DNA of 33,017 bases, from the NCBI GenBank assembly GCA_020650975.1, contig JAIPMN010000848.1, positions 2,751-35,767 on the forward strand, given 5' to 3'. The notes beneath the pieces were generated by a model. That model was not told the DNA's origin, made no database searches, and saw only the letters and a program-made list of their open reading frames with translations. The DNA is from Apostichopus californicus (lineage: Eukaryota; Echinodermata; Holothuroidea; Aspidochirotida; Stichopodidae). The translations under genes were made by a program, and so were the position numbers. Shown one piece after another: positions 1-12,081 of the stretch. How positions within the stretch are numbered: the stretch's first letter is position 1; each line of letters starts with the position of its first letter.

Positions 1-895
1 ACACATGTACTTCACAGTATTTTAGATATACGAATGAAAATCATCTGCTTTTTACCCCCACCCCCACCCAAATATCAAGGCGTTTGTCACTGTTATATGC
101 AGTAAGGTTAGAACAATGAAACAATACAATGTGCGTATACTTTGTCACCCGAAATGTTCCAGGACCTGTAGAATTGCGGTTTGTTATCCAGTGAAACAAA
201 TGAAATGGACTTAAGTTAAATATATTTTAATTATTATATGTAATTAACGCTATGCAAACTTTGCCAGATGGAGTGACATGTAACATTCCTGCTAGATATT
301 TCAATTATCAAATAATAACTTATTTTTTGTGGGTCCGACTACCGATTGAATGCCAAATTTGTTGGTCTCAATTTAGGGCCTTGAACAATACATGGGTCCC
401 ATGTGAAGTACCGGTAGGTTACTGGATTGGCCACCTTGATTAGATTTTTGGGAGCCGAAAGGCAGATTAAAAATGGCACCCATTTGGATATCTAGATGAA
501 TAAGCCATAGGCCCTAATGGCCTATGCCACATATAATAATTACTCTTTTAGTGTAAGAGCCTATATGCATGCACGAACGATACAAAATTACCGCACCATT
601 GCCGAAATTACCCATTTCCAGCCCCATGCAGTTTCCTGTATACCTCAAAACTGTGAGACAGTAATCACGTGGTAAATTGTATTATGTTTTTGTTTAACTA
701 TATAAGAAATCCTTCATTGTGACGTAACTGTGACATTATGCGAACGGCGAATACTTTGTACTCTGCAAACAAAGACAACATTGCGATAATATTTCACCAA
801 AGAAAAAGGAAAATTAAAAATATTTCATTTCTTTCGCTATATGGTTTAAATGTTTTACTTGCTACAAGGCTGGCAACAAAATGAAGGTGACTTAC
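1..895. other. Intron/flank left of HPGD-like exon 3, no exon recognised
   Basis: AT-rich sequence, probably the intron following exon 3 of the minus-strand gene. I looked for the continuation (Val-Ser..., then Tyr-x-x-x-Lys) on the minus strand and did not find it. A short perfect inverted repeat, CATAGGCC / GGCCTATG with a 5-nt spacer, sits at 506-526. Nothing else stands out. Confidence 0.5.
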
Positions 896-996
896 TAAAT
901 TAATTTGTAGAACATTTGGATGTTCGTTGTCAACACCTGCGTTATTAATGACAACATCTAACCGATGATGGACGTTAAAGGCTTCCTTAAAAGCAT
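896..996 (-). CDS. HPGD: HPGD-like coding exon 3 (NNAG motif)
   Basis: Follows a CAAG acceptor and ends at TTA before the donor GTAAGT: 101 nt, phase 1 in and phase 0 out. It encodes DAFKEAF, LDVVINNAGVDNE and VLQINL. The NNAG motif and the N-x-x-x-LQINLVS arrangement are those of 15-PGDH. The next exon, expected to start with Val, was not found in bases 1-895. Confidence 0.85.
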
Positions 997-3056
997 CTTG
1001 AAAATAAATAGACAAAAGAATATGCATATTACTTAATGGTGTAGGTGGCATCTTGTAATTGGAAGGAAATTAGTATTATTTTTTACTTTTTTCTTAATTG
1101 ATAAAAGCTTGAATGATGCTATAAACACAACAAATTCGAGTATAAAATAAACGTTTCAGTCCCGGAGTTAGGGTGTGTAGTGTAAACAACAGTACCGTAG
1201 TTATTAGCACAACCTATCGTACAAACCGTATTATACACCTAAATTTATATCCTATAAATATGTCTCATAATGCATCATTTAAAGTCTAATTTTCTCCTTG
1301 GAGTACCCCCCACCCCAATACACAGGAGTCTGCCTCAACGATCCCAGGATCACACCTCCTCCTTTTAATAATCCTGGATCCGGCCCCTTCGTTATGAAAC
1401 AAATAGCCTTCTTCTCTTGGGTGATCTTAAAGGGTGTGAAGGCTCGCGCACAAAGAAACGTCTCATGCCGGTAATCTGACCTACTTTCGAATGAGGTGTA
1501 ACAAAAGTGTTAGACACCACCATCGATCCCAGAAAATACACACACAGCTTGCTACCGTCGGTAATTAGACATTAGTGTACAGTCAATACATACAGCTACG
1601 ATCAATACCCACAACACAGTGTACATAGCAGCGATGGACATCTCAGGTCTAGATAAAAGATAACAAGGTATCACGTTTCATTACCGGTACTGTCTACATT
1701 TTGTAGCGACAAGAAGAAAACTTCACTTGCAAGCAACGGAAAGTTAACTTTTTTTCAGAGGGCGGCACGCGGTTTGGGGCGAGTCTTCAATGCCTTTAAA
1801 GATTTTTGACCAAGTCTTAATATTGTTGTTGTACAAGACTATCCCATATTGTGCAGTACCGTAATAAAAGGCTGTATGAATGTTTACATTTATAAGTATG
1901 ATCGGATCTGGGTTTCCACTTTGTTATGAGAAAAGACTCGATCCCTGTTAAAAAACATTATTTACAACATTACTATAATGTAACATCTCAAAATGTACAC
2001 ATTGATCAATACAGAGTGCTTATGGTTCAATATCAATTGATTATGATGGGCATCAGAGGACCAAAGATTGTTATATATCTAAAGAGAGGGAAACGAAATG
2101 AAACCACGACTAAATCCCTGAAAAACAGTGTAACTAGAACTTGCGCAGTATTTTAACTTTCCTTTTTTAGCATGATTAATAGAAGAAAATGATTTCGATA
2201 GCTGAGTGCAACGCGACCCAAAGAATGTTGAAAAGTTATTCCTCTTTTCTTTTTTACACATTGTGCATGGAACGCATATGACATCTTACCACCAAGTTCA
2301 TCATCTTTAGCCACATCACAGAGGAAAAATCTGACCCGATCTTTTCCAAACTGGTTGGCAAGTTCTTGAACAGTTTCTTCTCCTTTAGCCATGTTGTAAT
2401 CGATAATTGCGACAAACTGTAAACAAATATAGTGTAAACTCAAGAAAGCACAATACAGACGTTATTCATGATATATGGTACCTATTCTCCCAAACACGGT
2501 TGTGCGAATTTTCGTAACCCGCAAAACTGCATTACGACGCTACTTAGCATACCAAGGACTGAGTTGAATTACACTTCACGTCAGGGGTACAAGGTTATAT
2601 CGAAGAGTACTTGACTTGAGGGCTCCTCTGGAAAGCAGTGCTTCTGAACTGAGCAGGACTACCCTCATTAAAGATGACAATAATAATTTTAAAAAAATAT
2701 AAAAAAATAACTCATTTGGGGTTTGTTTTACTACTCCGGATTTCTCTTGGATGAAAAATGCCCACCCTACTGTAGCCGGCCGGCCAGGGCTTGAACTCAC
2801 AACCCCGGAGATGCTAGGCACATGCTGACACATATTTGACAAATGCATGTACTATGCAGAATACAGTTGTGGCTATAGCCTGACATGATTCGACTACTTT
2901 TCATTATCACATATTGCCTGTTAGACATATAAAAGGACACTAAGATCTATATGTGAATATTACCTTTGCGCCTCTCTCCAGAAATCGTTTGGTAACGGCT
3001 TTTCCTATCCCGTCAGCTGCTCCAGTAATAAGGGCGCAAATTCCTTCCAGCTTCAT
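896..3056 (-). CDS. HPGD: 15-hydroxyprostaglandin dehydrogenase-like SDR, 5' part of gene (3 coding exons seen)
   Basis: NAD+-dependent short-chain dehydrogenase/reductase of the 15-PGDH type; known members oxidise the 15-hydroxyl of prostaglandins in the cytosol. Joining 3056-2964, 2416-2290 and 996-896 gives 107 residues, starting MKLEGICALITG. Visible: glycine-rich cofactor loop TGAADGIG (about residues 11-18), an acidic residue after beta-2 (AIIDYN), which in this family selects NAD over NADP, a CDVA segment, then NNAGV and LQINL. These match the order and spacing of HPGD, which is about 266 residues long, so roughly 40% of the protein is here. The active-site Tyr-x-x-x-Lys exons are off the left end. 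Intron phases are 0, 1, 0. The start is the first Met, immediately before the beta-1 strand. Another classical SDR close to HPGD remains possible; SDR membership is near certain. Confidence 0.85.
997..2289. other. HPGD-like intron 2
   Basis: Intron between exons 2 and 3 of the minus-strand gene. It includes a C-rich segment around 1305-1390 (CCCCCCACCCC, then ATCCTGGATCCGGCCCC) that looks like a fragment of a dispersed repeat. There is no coding signal. Confidence 0.6.
2290..2416 (-). CDS. HPGD: HPGD-like coding exon 2
   Basis: Begins after the acceptor TGTTTACAG and ends at G before GTAAGA: 127 nt, leaving phase 1. It encodes FVAIIDYN, a helix rich in Glu/Lys, then FFLCDVAKDDEL. The Asp of IIDYN corresponds to the NAD-selecting Asp of 15-PGDH. 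Joining to the next exon restores the codon GAT (Asp). Confidence 0.85.
2770..2830 (-). repeat. tRNA-derived SINE fragment (candidate)
   Basis: Within HPGD-like intron 1. On the minus strand, the stretch reading CTAGCATCTCCGGGG then TTGTGAGTTCAAGCCCTGG resembles the 3' half of a tRNA: anticodon-stem-like bases followed by a B-box-like GAGTTCAAGCCC (2799-2788). Such tRNA-like units head many marine-invertebrate SINEs. The A-box half is not recognisable upstream, so this is a fragment or a degenerate copy. Confidence 0.4.
2964..3056 (-). CDS. HPGD: HPGD-like coding exon 1 (start Met, Rossmann glycine loop)
   Basis: Contains 31 codons from ATG (3056-3054) to GCAAAG, followed by the donor GTAATA. 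It encodes beta-1 and the TGxxxGIG NAD-binding loop. The intron after it is phase 0. No upstream coding exon is needed, because SDR proteins of this group begin a few residues before beta-1. Confidence 0.87.
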
Positions 3057-3399
3057 GGCTGCCTTGACTTAAGACTGATGCATTTTTTATTACAGGAGAC
3101 GACAAAAACAAAAAGAAGTTCATCCTTCTAAACCTAATAATGTTACAATATTACCAACCACCTTCAATATTAAGAAAGGGAAAGAAAAATCGGTCCCCAA
3201 ATTCCTATAAAGAGCAATCTAAGTATCACAACTTTCCATAAATGTTTTTTTGTTGTTGGTCCATCCGGAATCAGTTAAAACAATTTCCTGTTTCTCCACA
3301 GAAGGTAAATAATCATAATTGAAAGCAGGTATAGGATTGATAAGCCTGGCAGGTTGTTATGTATCAACGAGAGTAATTAGGCACATGCAGTAGGACGGG

Positions 3400-3600
3400 T
3401 GGATTGGCCTACATATGGGTGACCGTCTCGCAACCGATGCGCCGTCGGGTGAAAGGCCCCGACAGGTTGAAAACTTGTAGTCGCAAAGGAGCTAGTTTCG
3501 TCCCAGGTGCCAAAGCGCCGCTTGCCTCAAGTCTTAGGCCGGCTTCGTTTAACTGAACCAGCAGCCTAAACCTCAGTCCGCCCTAGCAAACCAGGAAAAT
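3400..3600. promoter_or_regulatory. CpG-richer block 5' of the HPGD-like gene
   Basis: This block is clearly richer in G, C and CpG than its AT-rich surroundings and lies 350-550 bp upstream of the HPGD-like ATG. It includes the hairpin GTCGGG / CCCGAC near 3433-3463. It could hold the promoter or first non-coding exon of that gene, or be an old SINE-like repeat. No TATA box or initiator could be fixed. Confidence 0.25.
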
Positions 3601-5083
3601 GCGAATTTGAGGCATAGTGACGTAGTATTTGATATACCACGCAATCTACTTATTGACATATTCAGCCGAATGTAGTTATTCTTGCAGTCCTGATATTATT
3701 CTGTGATCATATAGCCTAACTCGTATGGCCTATCACGAATTACCTGCTTAATGGAAATCTCTCCTTGAACTATCACGAGCAACGCTACCTCAAATGGTCA
3801 CCACTGACGGTGTAATGTCCGTTGCGATAGTGTTTTTCAGCCGCTATGCTTGCATTCCGAGAGTTTGCGTGACTGTTTTTGGTTCTCAAGTGGCAGAATA
3901 ATCGACTTGTTAAGATTTATTATGTTGACTATTGGTTGATTTTATAGCTCCTGTCAAAAGCTGGAGCTTTTCGAAACCTCTACGTTCTGTGAAATCTGTA
4001 TAAACACCGTGGTGGATGATGCATGTGTATTGCCAAACGGTAGAAACGCAGGAACCTTTGACCGGCAATCCGTGACAGATATTATGAACTTTAAATCACA
4101 GATTGAAGCTGATCATTTATGTTTATACCTTACTGATATGACAGATATGACGAACTTATCAACCCCCCCCCCCCTATGTTAAATAACTTTTTCAGTAGCA
4201 ATATGGCTTGATACTGGTTATCGTTATCTAACGGTTTTCATATTTACATAAAGTGTATCTATATTAAGGCCTGTAAATTGCTCTATGATATACCAATCGT
4301 CGCCATGTACTGATCCATACGATATAAAGATTAATATGTAGCTATATGCATAAATATTATGGGTGATGATTGGAAACAATGATTTACCTTTATTTTCGCA
4401 CAAGAGGGTAGGGCGGGTCAGGGTGTGGACATGTAGATTGGTGAATGGCTCAACTAGACTCTCCTTTCTTATAGGGGATTTGTCATTTTTACCTCTGCAA
4501 TTTACAGTGCATGAACAAGTTAAAGATGGTACAATTTGTATGTTAGGTGCCATCTTGCCGTATATCTGTGTAACGTCACAAACTGACAGAGACATGACTA
4601 AGAGAGTGACTAATTACCAGGTTGTTTTTGGATACGTATTTATTCACAGGTGGGAAATTCGGAATATGGAGAAATTTCCTGAAAGAAAGTTCTAAAATCA
4701 TAATAATAATAATAGAAACAATCAACTTAGGACGACAAACAATTGCAATAATCAAGCATAACTATAGTGAATAGCAATAGCAGTTATGGTATAAATCACT
4801 TTAAACAAAGATGAATATATCACTTTAACTTCAGTGTAAGATTCTAGCATTCACAGTACAGACAGCAATAAGTAATACTGTAGAAAAACCACTCAGAGCC
4901 TTAAAGGAATACCATCTTGCCGTATTTCTGCATCGACCGTGAGAGTCACGACACCTCGCAAATTTGTCTCAAAAGCAAAAATGTGGAACGTTAACGAACA
5001 CAACCTTCATGTATAAACTTGGAAGCAAATTAATTTACCATTTTCCAGCTGGCATTTGGCAGTTGTTCAGTATAGGAAGGCGG

Positions 5084-5127
5084 TATATATGCATATATGC
5101 ATATATGCATATATGCATATATGCATA
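5084..5127. repeat. 8-bp microsatellite (TATATGCA)n
   Basis: About five perfect copies of the unit TATATGCA. The unit contains the palindrome ATGCAT, so the tract is self-complementary and can form cruciforms. It creates spurious open frames on both strands (MHICIYAYMH and its complement). Confidence 0.9.
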
Positions 5128-5288
5128 ATAATACCTGTCTTTGTTACCATTCGGACAACTGGGTTCCCAAAATTGAGCTAATCCAATTAAAGTTCCTCTG
5201 TCAAGAAATGTATGTCGTTGCTTGTTTTCTTTTGTTTTTAGTTTCGATGACATTTGTAACTTATGCAGTCATGGCATGCAGGCGGATG

Positions 5289-5306
5289 CGCGTGTGTGTG
5301 TGTGTT
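5289..5306. repeat. GT microsatellite
   Basis: GCGTGTGTGTGTGTGTTT: a short dinucleotide tract with no further context. Confidence 0.8.
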
Positions 5307-6931
5307 TGGCGCCTTGCTTGTAAACACGATATCCCAATAAGGGAAGCTTGGACCAATCTTATATTTGACATAATTCTAAAAAGCCTGTTACATGATAGCT
5401 AACGATGGGAATCGTTGATACTTCTCATACTTGCATGGTGTGTGCATGTAACACATTGAGAGTACAAGACCCCTATTGTTTTTGGTGGAGGTGTGTACCG
5501 CCACGAACAATGGACTGACATGTGTTTACCATGCCATAGCGTAATTGTACATCAAAATAGTGGTTCGGGCCAGTTATATTGTCACAGCTATTTCTGGTTA
5601 ACAAGCAGAAATCTAGTGCAATGAAGTCATCGAAACATCAATGCATTTTGCTAACTGGTTATTAGTCCAACATGTGCACGACTTTCGAAAGGTACAAAAA
5701 GCAAAGAATTACGTCATTGATCTTCTCAGTGAACAATAATGTCACCGACCTCTTCACACTGTTCATATAACTCATATTTTCTCGGCCCATCCATATTTTC
5801 CCGGGCCCGAACTTGGTCCCTAAACAACCCCCACCCCCCCCCCCTTCATCAGCCCTGCGTCGTTGGTAAATTCTTCTTCTCTTGGTCCTGTTTCTAAAAA
5901 AAAAATACCCCCACGGTCTCTCTAACGTTCATTGCAAAGATGCAGTTGGTACCCTTTTTGTTGTTGCAGGGTATATTGAATGCCAGCATCTATTGTGAAT
6001 TCATTGTTCGAATAGTATCTTAGTATCTGTTTCTACCAAATGATGCAGTTGGGCATGTGTCTCACTGCTCGCCCTGCATGCCAATAAGTGAGTTCCACGC
6101 TGCTATATGCCGATTTCTGATCTACAATGTACGACTTGCTCTATGAGGCAGGAAGTTGTTTGTTTTTGGTCAGTTGGTTTTGTCAGCAAAGACTCCTATT
6201 CTTGAGGCTGAATCGAGGTTGTCTTCGGGTGCTGGAAATCCACTGTACATCAGGCCTAGGATCTCTATCCTTGTCTTTCATTTTCACTTGATAATTGCCA
6301 GTTGTAAGGCCTCAGGACAATTCCTTCTGATTTCCTTCTGCGGAAACCCTCTTCAAATTGTATACATTGCAGGGCGAGTACTGCAGTTTCCACAGACCTA
6401 TATCCACACTAACCAATGCTGTTTTCACCACCTTAGACTCAAGACTTTGCCTAAACTTTTCTGGGGGACTCCATAAATGGTAACTATGGCATTCACCATT
6501 GTTACTACTTGAAATGAAATACGTCTCTTGGCCACTCGTGATCCTTTGGGCTCTAGTATGGGGTTCGTTTGGTGAATTGCTTTCTCCTAGGTCTAATTTA
6601 CCTTTGAGAGAAACGAATTTTAAGGGGTCTTCATTAATCTATCGGTCCACCCCTTGCAAGTTTCCTCTCTTGAAATATTGTGTCCAATCAAACCAATATC
6701 GTTCATATTCTCAATATGGCGCATGTCCTAAATATTAGATTTATAATAAATCCCATTCTTTAGATATGGTGTTTTCATGGTTTTCACATTTCACCCCGGC
6801 TGACCTCAAATGAGATTTTACCTCTACCAAAAACATGATACTTCTTTACCTTAATACAGGGCATCCACACACAAAGTTTTAGATCCATCCCAGCTGCCGT
6901 TCTTGAGATATCCTGTTGACAAAGAAGCATC

Positions 6932-6972
6932 TAACACACACAGACTCACACATACAAACGCACACACACACT
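6932..6972. repeat. CA-rich simple repeat
   Basis: Imperfect CACACA tract with interruptions (ACACACACAGACTCACACAT then CGCACACACACAC). It directly follows text typical of a dispersed-repeat 3' end and may be its tail. Confidence 0.75.
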
Positions 6973-8277
6973 ATTATGATAGCGAAGTTACAGATTTATA
7001 TCGAAAAACAACGATAGTCGTTATACTAATATATTCACGAAAGGTTGATTGTATTTGGCACTTCGATCAGGGATGTTGTACTCAATTAACGGTTCAAGTT
7101 GCTTTTGAATAAAATTTAGATTTAAGACTGCAAAAAATAATAACACAAATACCCCGAAAAGTATTCTTAAATTCGGTTCAATATTTGAAGTTGTATATCG
7201 AAATAAAATACCTTACATGATATATCCATTAGCTATTTTGTGAACAAATCCCAGCATGCAACACAGCAACCGTAATTTACAGAGAGATTGCGAATGCTTG
7301 CCAACAGTGTACAGGTCAGACCTCGTTACTCCTGTTTGTTTTCTAGCCTACCGTACCGTTCTTTCGCGTGCTCACTCTGCCTAACCATAAATACTGTGTA
7401 ACTACAATATAACCATGATAATACTCATATATTTGCAAGATGAGTTTAACATCTGTTAAAGATAATCGACAATACAAATGGTATCTCTTATTGCATTTAG
7501 AAAAATGCTAGCCTTCCTGAATTCTTCTTCGACAGAGGATAGAGTCCAGAATTGCAACCACACCGTACTGCTTTTAGGGCAACTCGAGAGGAGTGACTTT
7601 CACAGGATTTCAAAGGTAAGGCGAGGGAGTGAGGGTGTACAGGTTCCAAGTTTTCCCAACTGATCTTGGTAGTGGTTTGAACCTTTATGGAAGGACTGCG
7701 TGTGGGTCAACAATTTTACGAAAAAAGAGGGGTGTGGCTGTGGGGTCGGTGAATGCGACGACAAATGGTTCATTGAGATGCATATATTACAAATTACGTC
7801 TATCATTAGGTCTAAATGCAAGGTTGTGCTAATAAATACTTTCAAATTTTGAGGAAAAATATATCAAAACATTAAACAGACCATTTCTGTTTTTCGTGCT
7901 AGCAGTATTTTCTGCAGATATGTTGCTTCCTCATCAGATATGAGTTAGCTATATGGATTAACTATTCCATATACGTTAGCTCCTGATAGGCTGTACATGC
8001 ACATGCATTAAGACATGCATAAGAATTACCCTATTAGCTGTCCAAGCTAATTTGTTACTATCCACCACATCTGTGTTTAATGACTAAATCACAAAATATC
8101 CCCATCACTACCAGACCATTGGAGTGACTTTAATATTTCGCTGAAGTTGAAGTAGTCCCAGGAAATCTTGACAGACGAAAGGAAGTAATATCATAGGACA
8201 GTGTTTCATTAAAAACTAATTCTGTTAAAAGTCTTCCGGCCATCATACTAGCTCTAAAACCGGTACCTGTTCAAAGT

Positions 8278-8308
8278 AAAGAGAGAGAGAGAGAGATAGA
8301 GAGATAGT
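8278..8308. repeat. GA/GATA microsatellite
   Basis: AGAGAGAGAGAGAGAGAT followed by AGAGAGATAG; simple polypurine tract. Confidence 0.85.
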
Positions 8309-8601
8309 GTAAGCAGACTCCATAATAACTAACCACAATATGTACAGTAAAGAAAATCATAGCCATGCATGTGGATAGCCTTTTCCAGCCAATAATGATA
8401 CGGTAAAGTTTCATATGTTAAGATACTTGCACTATAGCTTCTTTGATCTCAGAGACACGATCTCGATGAGTCATTAAGAAGCAAAAATTAGATAAATGGA
8501 TCATAGCTTTTGCCAGTGAGATGCTAAGCTACTATTGTAGGCTTTACGTTAAAGGAGACCAAAAAAACAGTCGTCATCAGTGATAGAGACTGAGCCACGT
8601 C

Positions 8602-8943
8602 CAGTGGCGTAGGAAAGTACTTTTGAGTGGGGGGGCTGAAGACTGATGGCCGGCCTGGGGGAGGGGTCTTTTTTTGGAATTTTTTGCATTTCCAGGTGGC
8701 CTCAGATGCAATTTGGTGCAATATAGCACACTTCAACACCCACTCCATTTTGTAAATAATTTTGCATTTTCACCTGGCCTTAGATGTAATTTGGTGCTCC
8801 AAATGTGATTTTTTTCTCATTTGGAAATGAAAAAGGGGTTTTCTGACTTGCGGAGCGGGGGGGCGGAATGATACTTCCGCCTCACCATATTTTTCACTGG
8901 GGGGGGCTAGCGCCCCCCAGCCCCACCGGTTCCTACGCCCTTG
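8602..8943. mobile_element. Short hAT-like non-autonomous DNA element (MITE candidate)
   Basis: Starts CAGTGGCGTAGGAA and ends with TTCCTACGCCCTTG, whose complement is CAAGGGCGTAGGAA. Twelve of 14 terminal bases match, and the CA(G)TG...-type ends are those of many hAT elements. The interior carries two diverged direct copies of a segment containing GATGCAATTTGGTGC / GATGTAATTTGGTGC (about 8678 and 8760). An 8-bp-stem G/C hairpin lies at 8897-8920. The 8-bp flanks do not match each other, so no target-site duplication is preserved or the ends are slightly misplaced. There is no transposase frame. Confidence 0.5.
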
Positions 8944-9026
8944 GAAATTCTGCATATTTGACGCCAACGAGGCATTTTCATGATTTTTGAGGTCTCATTT
9001 CTCAGCAATTAAACAATCTACTACTA

Positions 9027-9920
9027 GTCTGGGAGCCTGTCCCATATGATTTCACCCCATTTAGCCCAGAAGGTTTGACCCCTTAAAGTTACTAAGACCA
9101 TCTAGGTCATTCACAAAAAAATTGTCAGCTNNNAGCCCATGGACCAAACTTTGTCAGAAGGAAGTAGTATGGCTGTACATTACAAAAAAGGCAAAACTGA
9201 CAAAATTCCTGGTCGGGAAGGGGTTGTCAGACCCCCCACTAAGGTCACCCTCACCCACCCCCAAAAGGCGTGTTGATTTCACCCCATCTAGCCCATAGAC
9301 CAAACTTTGTCAGAAGGAAGTAGTATGGCTGTACATTACAAAAAAGGCACAACTGACAAAATTCCTGGTCGGGAAGGGGTTGTCAGACCCCCCACTAAGT
9401 CACCCCCAGTCGGGTTGATTTCACCCCATCTAGCCCATGGACCAAACTTTGGCAAAAGGAAGTAGCATGGCAGTATATTACAAAAATGGAAAAACTGACA
9501 AAATTGTTGGTCGGGAAGGTGTTATCAGACCCCCACAAAGGCACCCTCACCCACCCCCAAAAGGGGGGTTGATTTCACCCCATCTAGCCCATAGACTAAA
9601 CTTTGTCGAAAGGAAGTAGTATGTCTGTACATTAAAATAAAGGAAAATCTGACAAAATTGCTGGTCGGGAAGGGGTTGTCAGACCCCCCACAAGGTTCCC
9701 CCAACCAGCCAATTCAATTCAAGCAATCTGATCATAGACCAGAATTTTGTTTAAAAAGAAGTATTCAAGACATTGTACTATAAAACATGGAAAAACTTAC
9801 CAAATGGTCTGAAAGCAAAGATGTGCCCATAAGTTGTCACATGGGCCACTTTTGTATTTGTGTAACATATACCGTAAAAGCATGAAATACATACATGTAG
9901 AACCAGGAAAAAATGTTAAT
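9027..9920 (+). repeat. Left arm of the long inverted repeat
   Basis: Pairs with 12082-12887 on the opposite strand. The arm contains four tandem units of about 142-155 bp, each with AGCCCATGGACCAAACTTTG-like text (about 9134, 9290, 9433, 9585), a GAAGGAAGTAGTATG motif, GGTCGGGAAGGGGTTGTCAG, then C-rich CACCCACCCCC. The inner part is single-copy and ends near CCAGGAAAAAATGTTAAT. Confidence 0.9.
9131..9133. other. Assembly gap (3 N) inside left arm
   Basis: Three N between TTGTCAGCT and AGCCCATGG. The same junction in the right arm is separated by about 74 bp, so the gap is very probably undersized. Confidence 0.9.
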
Positions 9921-11634
9921 GGGTTGTTAGACCCCTACAAAGAGCCCCTACCCAGTGTCTTTTACACATGAACTGAGATTATAAAAAATATAAACATAAT
10001 TATTACAAAAATAAATAATTAATGATCATATATATGAGAGGAGATATTCTATGTAATTTAAAAGAGCCTTCAATGTCCATTATGGCTTGCCTTTCTTAAT
10101 TGCTTCATCTTTTTTGGGTGACAACCGGTCCAAAGTTGCTAGGCAAGGAAATGACTGAAACACAATGATGCTCCTGTTTTTGGTAATTTTGATTTTTTTT
10201 TTACTACAGCACCTAAGTAAAGAATATGGGTAGGCATCCCTGGCCTAATAAACAAACTGATATAGATGAGAATCTTGTGGGAGGAGTTTCTCCTGCCTTT
10301 TGCTGGAAATGTTTTAATTTATAAGACAAGACAAAGACCCTCTATGTCTTATGTCTGTATTACAACCTTGCCCACATCCTGTTATGTGACCATAGTTGGT
10401 CCTCCACTTTCACCAAATTTCTCTATTCCCATATTCTCTTATGGTTCTGTTCTTGTGGAGTGAAGGGTGTATATGAGTAAGTCAGATTTAAGCAGTTAAA
10501 TGGAAGAGCATATCCCAAAAATATTGTGAGCAATGCTTAAAGGCAGCAGATTGTATTTGTTTCCCCGCCCTTTTGTTTTTCTATAATACTCATAATTCCT
10601 TCTCAAAATTTTGATAGTTGTTTTTTTTTTTTGGCAGATGATTGTTTGTTGTATTCATGTAAAATATAAGACCTGCTTTAATTAATGGCCTGCAACCCAG
10701 TTATCTGCTTGGTCCCATAATATATGGTGTTACAGCAGAGGTGGAACAAAAAAATATTGGGTACCCTTTGGCATATTAGATATCGTTAGGAACATTTTCT
10801 AATTTCTGAAGCCTTTTCAAATAGTTATAGATATGCCAGGTATATAATTGGTTAATCAAAGAAGTTATTTGGGGGAGGCTTAGCCACTCAATTATATTAT
10901 TAAAGCTGCCCCCCCCCCTCCCCTGCTTCAGCTGTTTTTGTGTTATGAATGCATACTTTCCTTGTGCAATTGTTTTCATTTCATTTTTGGCTTTTCCTTA
11001 AATATATAGGGTTAGATTTCTAGTAGCTCACATTGTACTATTGCAACCAATACTTAAGTACTCATATTGTTTCTTTTTAAACCTACAATTGGTAACATGC
11101 CAGTTTAAAGAATATTTGGTTAAAATAAGGAATATTTACAAAATCTGGAAGTTTCATTTGATTTACATCATGGGTGAAAAGGCAGTATTTTCCTCTTCAA
11201 ATAACAGTATTGGTAATTATGTGTCTTGTGTTAATTTCCAATGAGGTACCTATGGTGAATGCCAGTTTTATTAGTTACTTACTCTGTGAACATTTTTTTA
11301 AACGTTTTCCATTTCTGTTGAAATAATTAAAAAGAATTTTGCAGATTATCTGCAATTTGCCAAGGAATTCAAAATGCATTGCTGATTTGATCCTTAGACT
11401 TAAATACCTTTTTGTTTTTTTTTAATCTTAACATAAAATCCACAAGACATAATGAAATGTAACAGCTATTTTGAGTTATTTTGAACATTTATTTTTATAT
11501 CTAATAATTTTCACATTTTGAACCAAAATTTGGCAAATCAATCTTGATCAGGGCTTCATAACGGCGGTTTATTTGTCGAAAATCCTGTAACTGGTGAGCT
11601 TTACATTAGCAATTTGTTTTCAGAAAACACTTTA

Positions 11635-11644
11635 NNNNNNNNNN
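11635..11644. other. Assembly gap (10 N) in element centre
   Basis: Ten N in the non-coding centre of the inverted-repeat element; the true length is unknown from the sequence. Confidence 0.95.
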
Positions 11645-12081
11645 AACAATGACAGAGACGTACTGTATCATAGGAACTCATCAAAAAGACAATATAGACT
11701 TTTAAGAATAACCATTTGTATTTTAAAATCTTTAAAGCGCATTGTGCCCAAAACCTGAAGGGCCTTAAAACTGAGTGAGGCCACATTCGCCATGTTTGTT
11801 CAAATGCAATGTTTGGTGGGGTTCTATAACTGTAACTATTTCCTCTTTTGTGGATGGTTTTTCCTAAATTAAACTTACCCGTTATTGTTATTATAGTTTT
11901 CCATTACTGTTTGTCATATTGATGACACAAGTGTGGTAATTGCCAGTCCAAACAACCATGTTGAACAAGCAAACTTATTCTACCAACATGAACTGGGGCT
12001 GGTCCTGTTGAAAGCATGTTGTTATTTTCTACATTTTTCATGCAAAGGAATCTGCTTTACAAGTGTAAAAACTTTTCATAT

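Larger units (their letters stand above)
3057..8601. other. Intergenic region, repeat debris, no gene recognised
   Basis: Contains a CpG-richer stretch just 5' of the HPGD-like gene, a poly-C run near 4162-4174, several microsatellites and C-rich repeat fragments (5780-5860). Open frames up to 123 codons at 4224-4695 and 106 codons at 6156-6476 have no recognisable motif and overlap frames on the other strand or are low in coding character. The 6780-7000 part, with 'GACCTCAAATGA' and 'TTGAGATATCCTGTTGACAAA' style text leading into a CA-rich tail, reads like the 3' end of a dispersed repeat. Confidence 0.5.

Noticed and set aside
4224-4695. Opposing 123- and 110-codon open frames
   Set aside because: They overlap on opposite strands, with no recognisable motif or splice structure; consistent with chance in AT-rich DNA.
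6156-6738. Open frames of 106 and 79 codons, and minus-strand text reading LMYSGFPAPEDNLDSAS
   Set aside because: Possibly a decayed mobile-element coding remnant, but frames are interrupted by stops and I recognise no domain, so I do not call a gene.
11671-11793. Minus-strand 41-codon frame starting MANVASLSFK in the centre of the inverted-repeat element
   Set aside because: Too short, no domain, and in a non-coding element centre next to an assembly gap.
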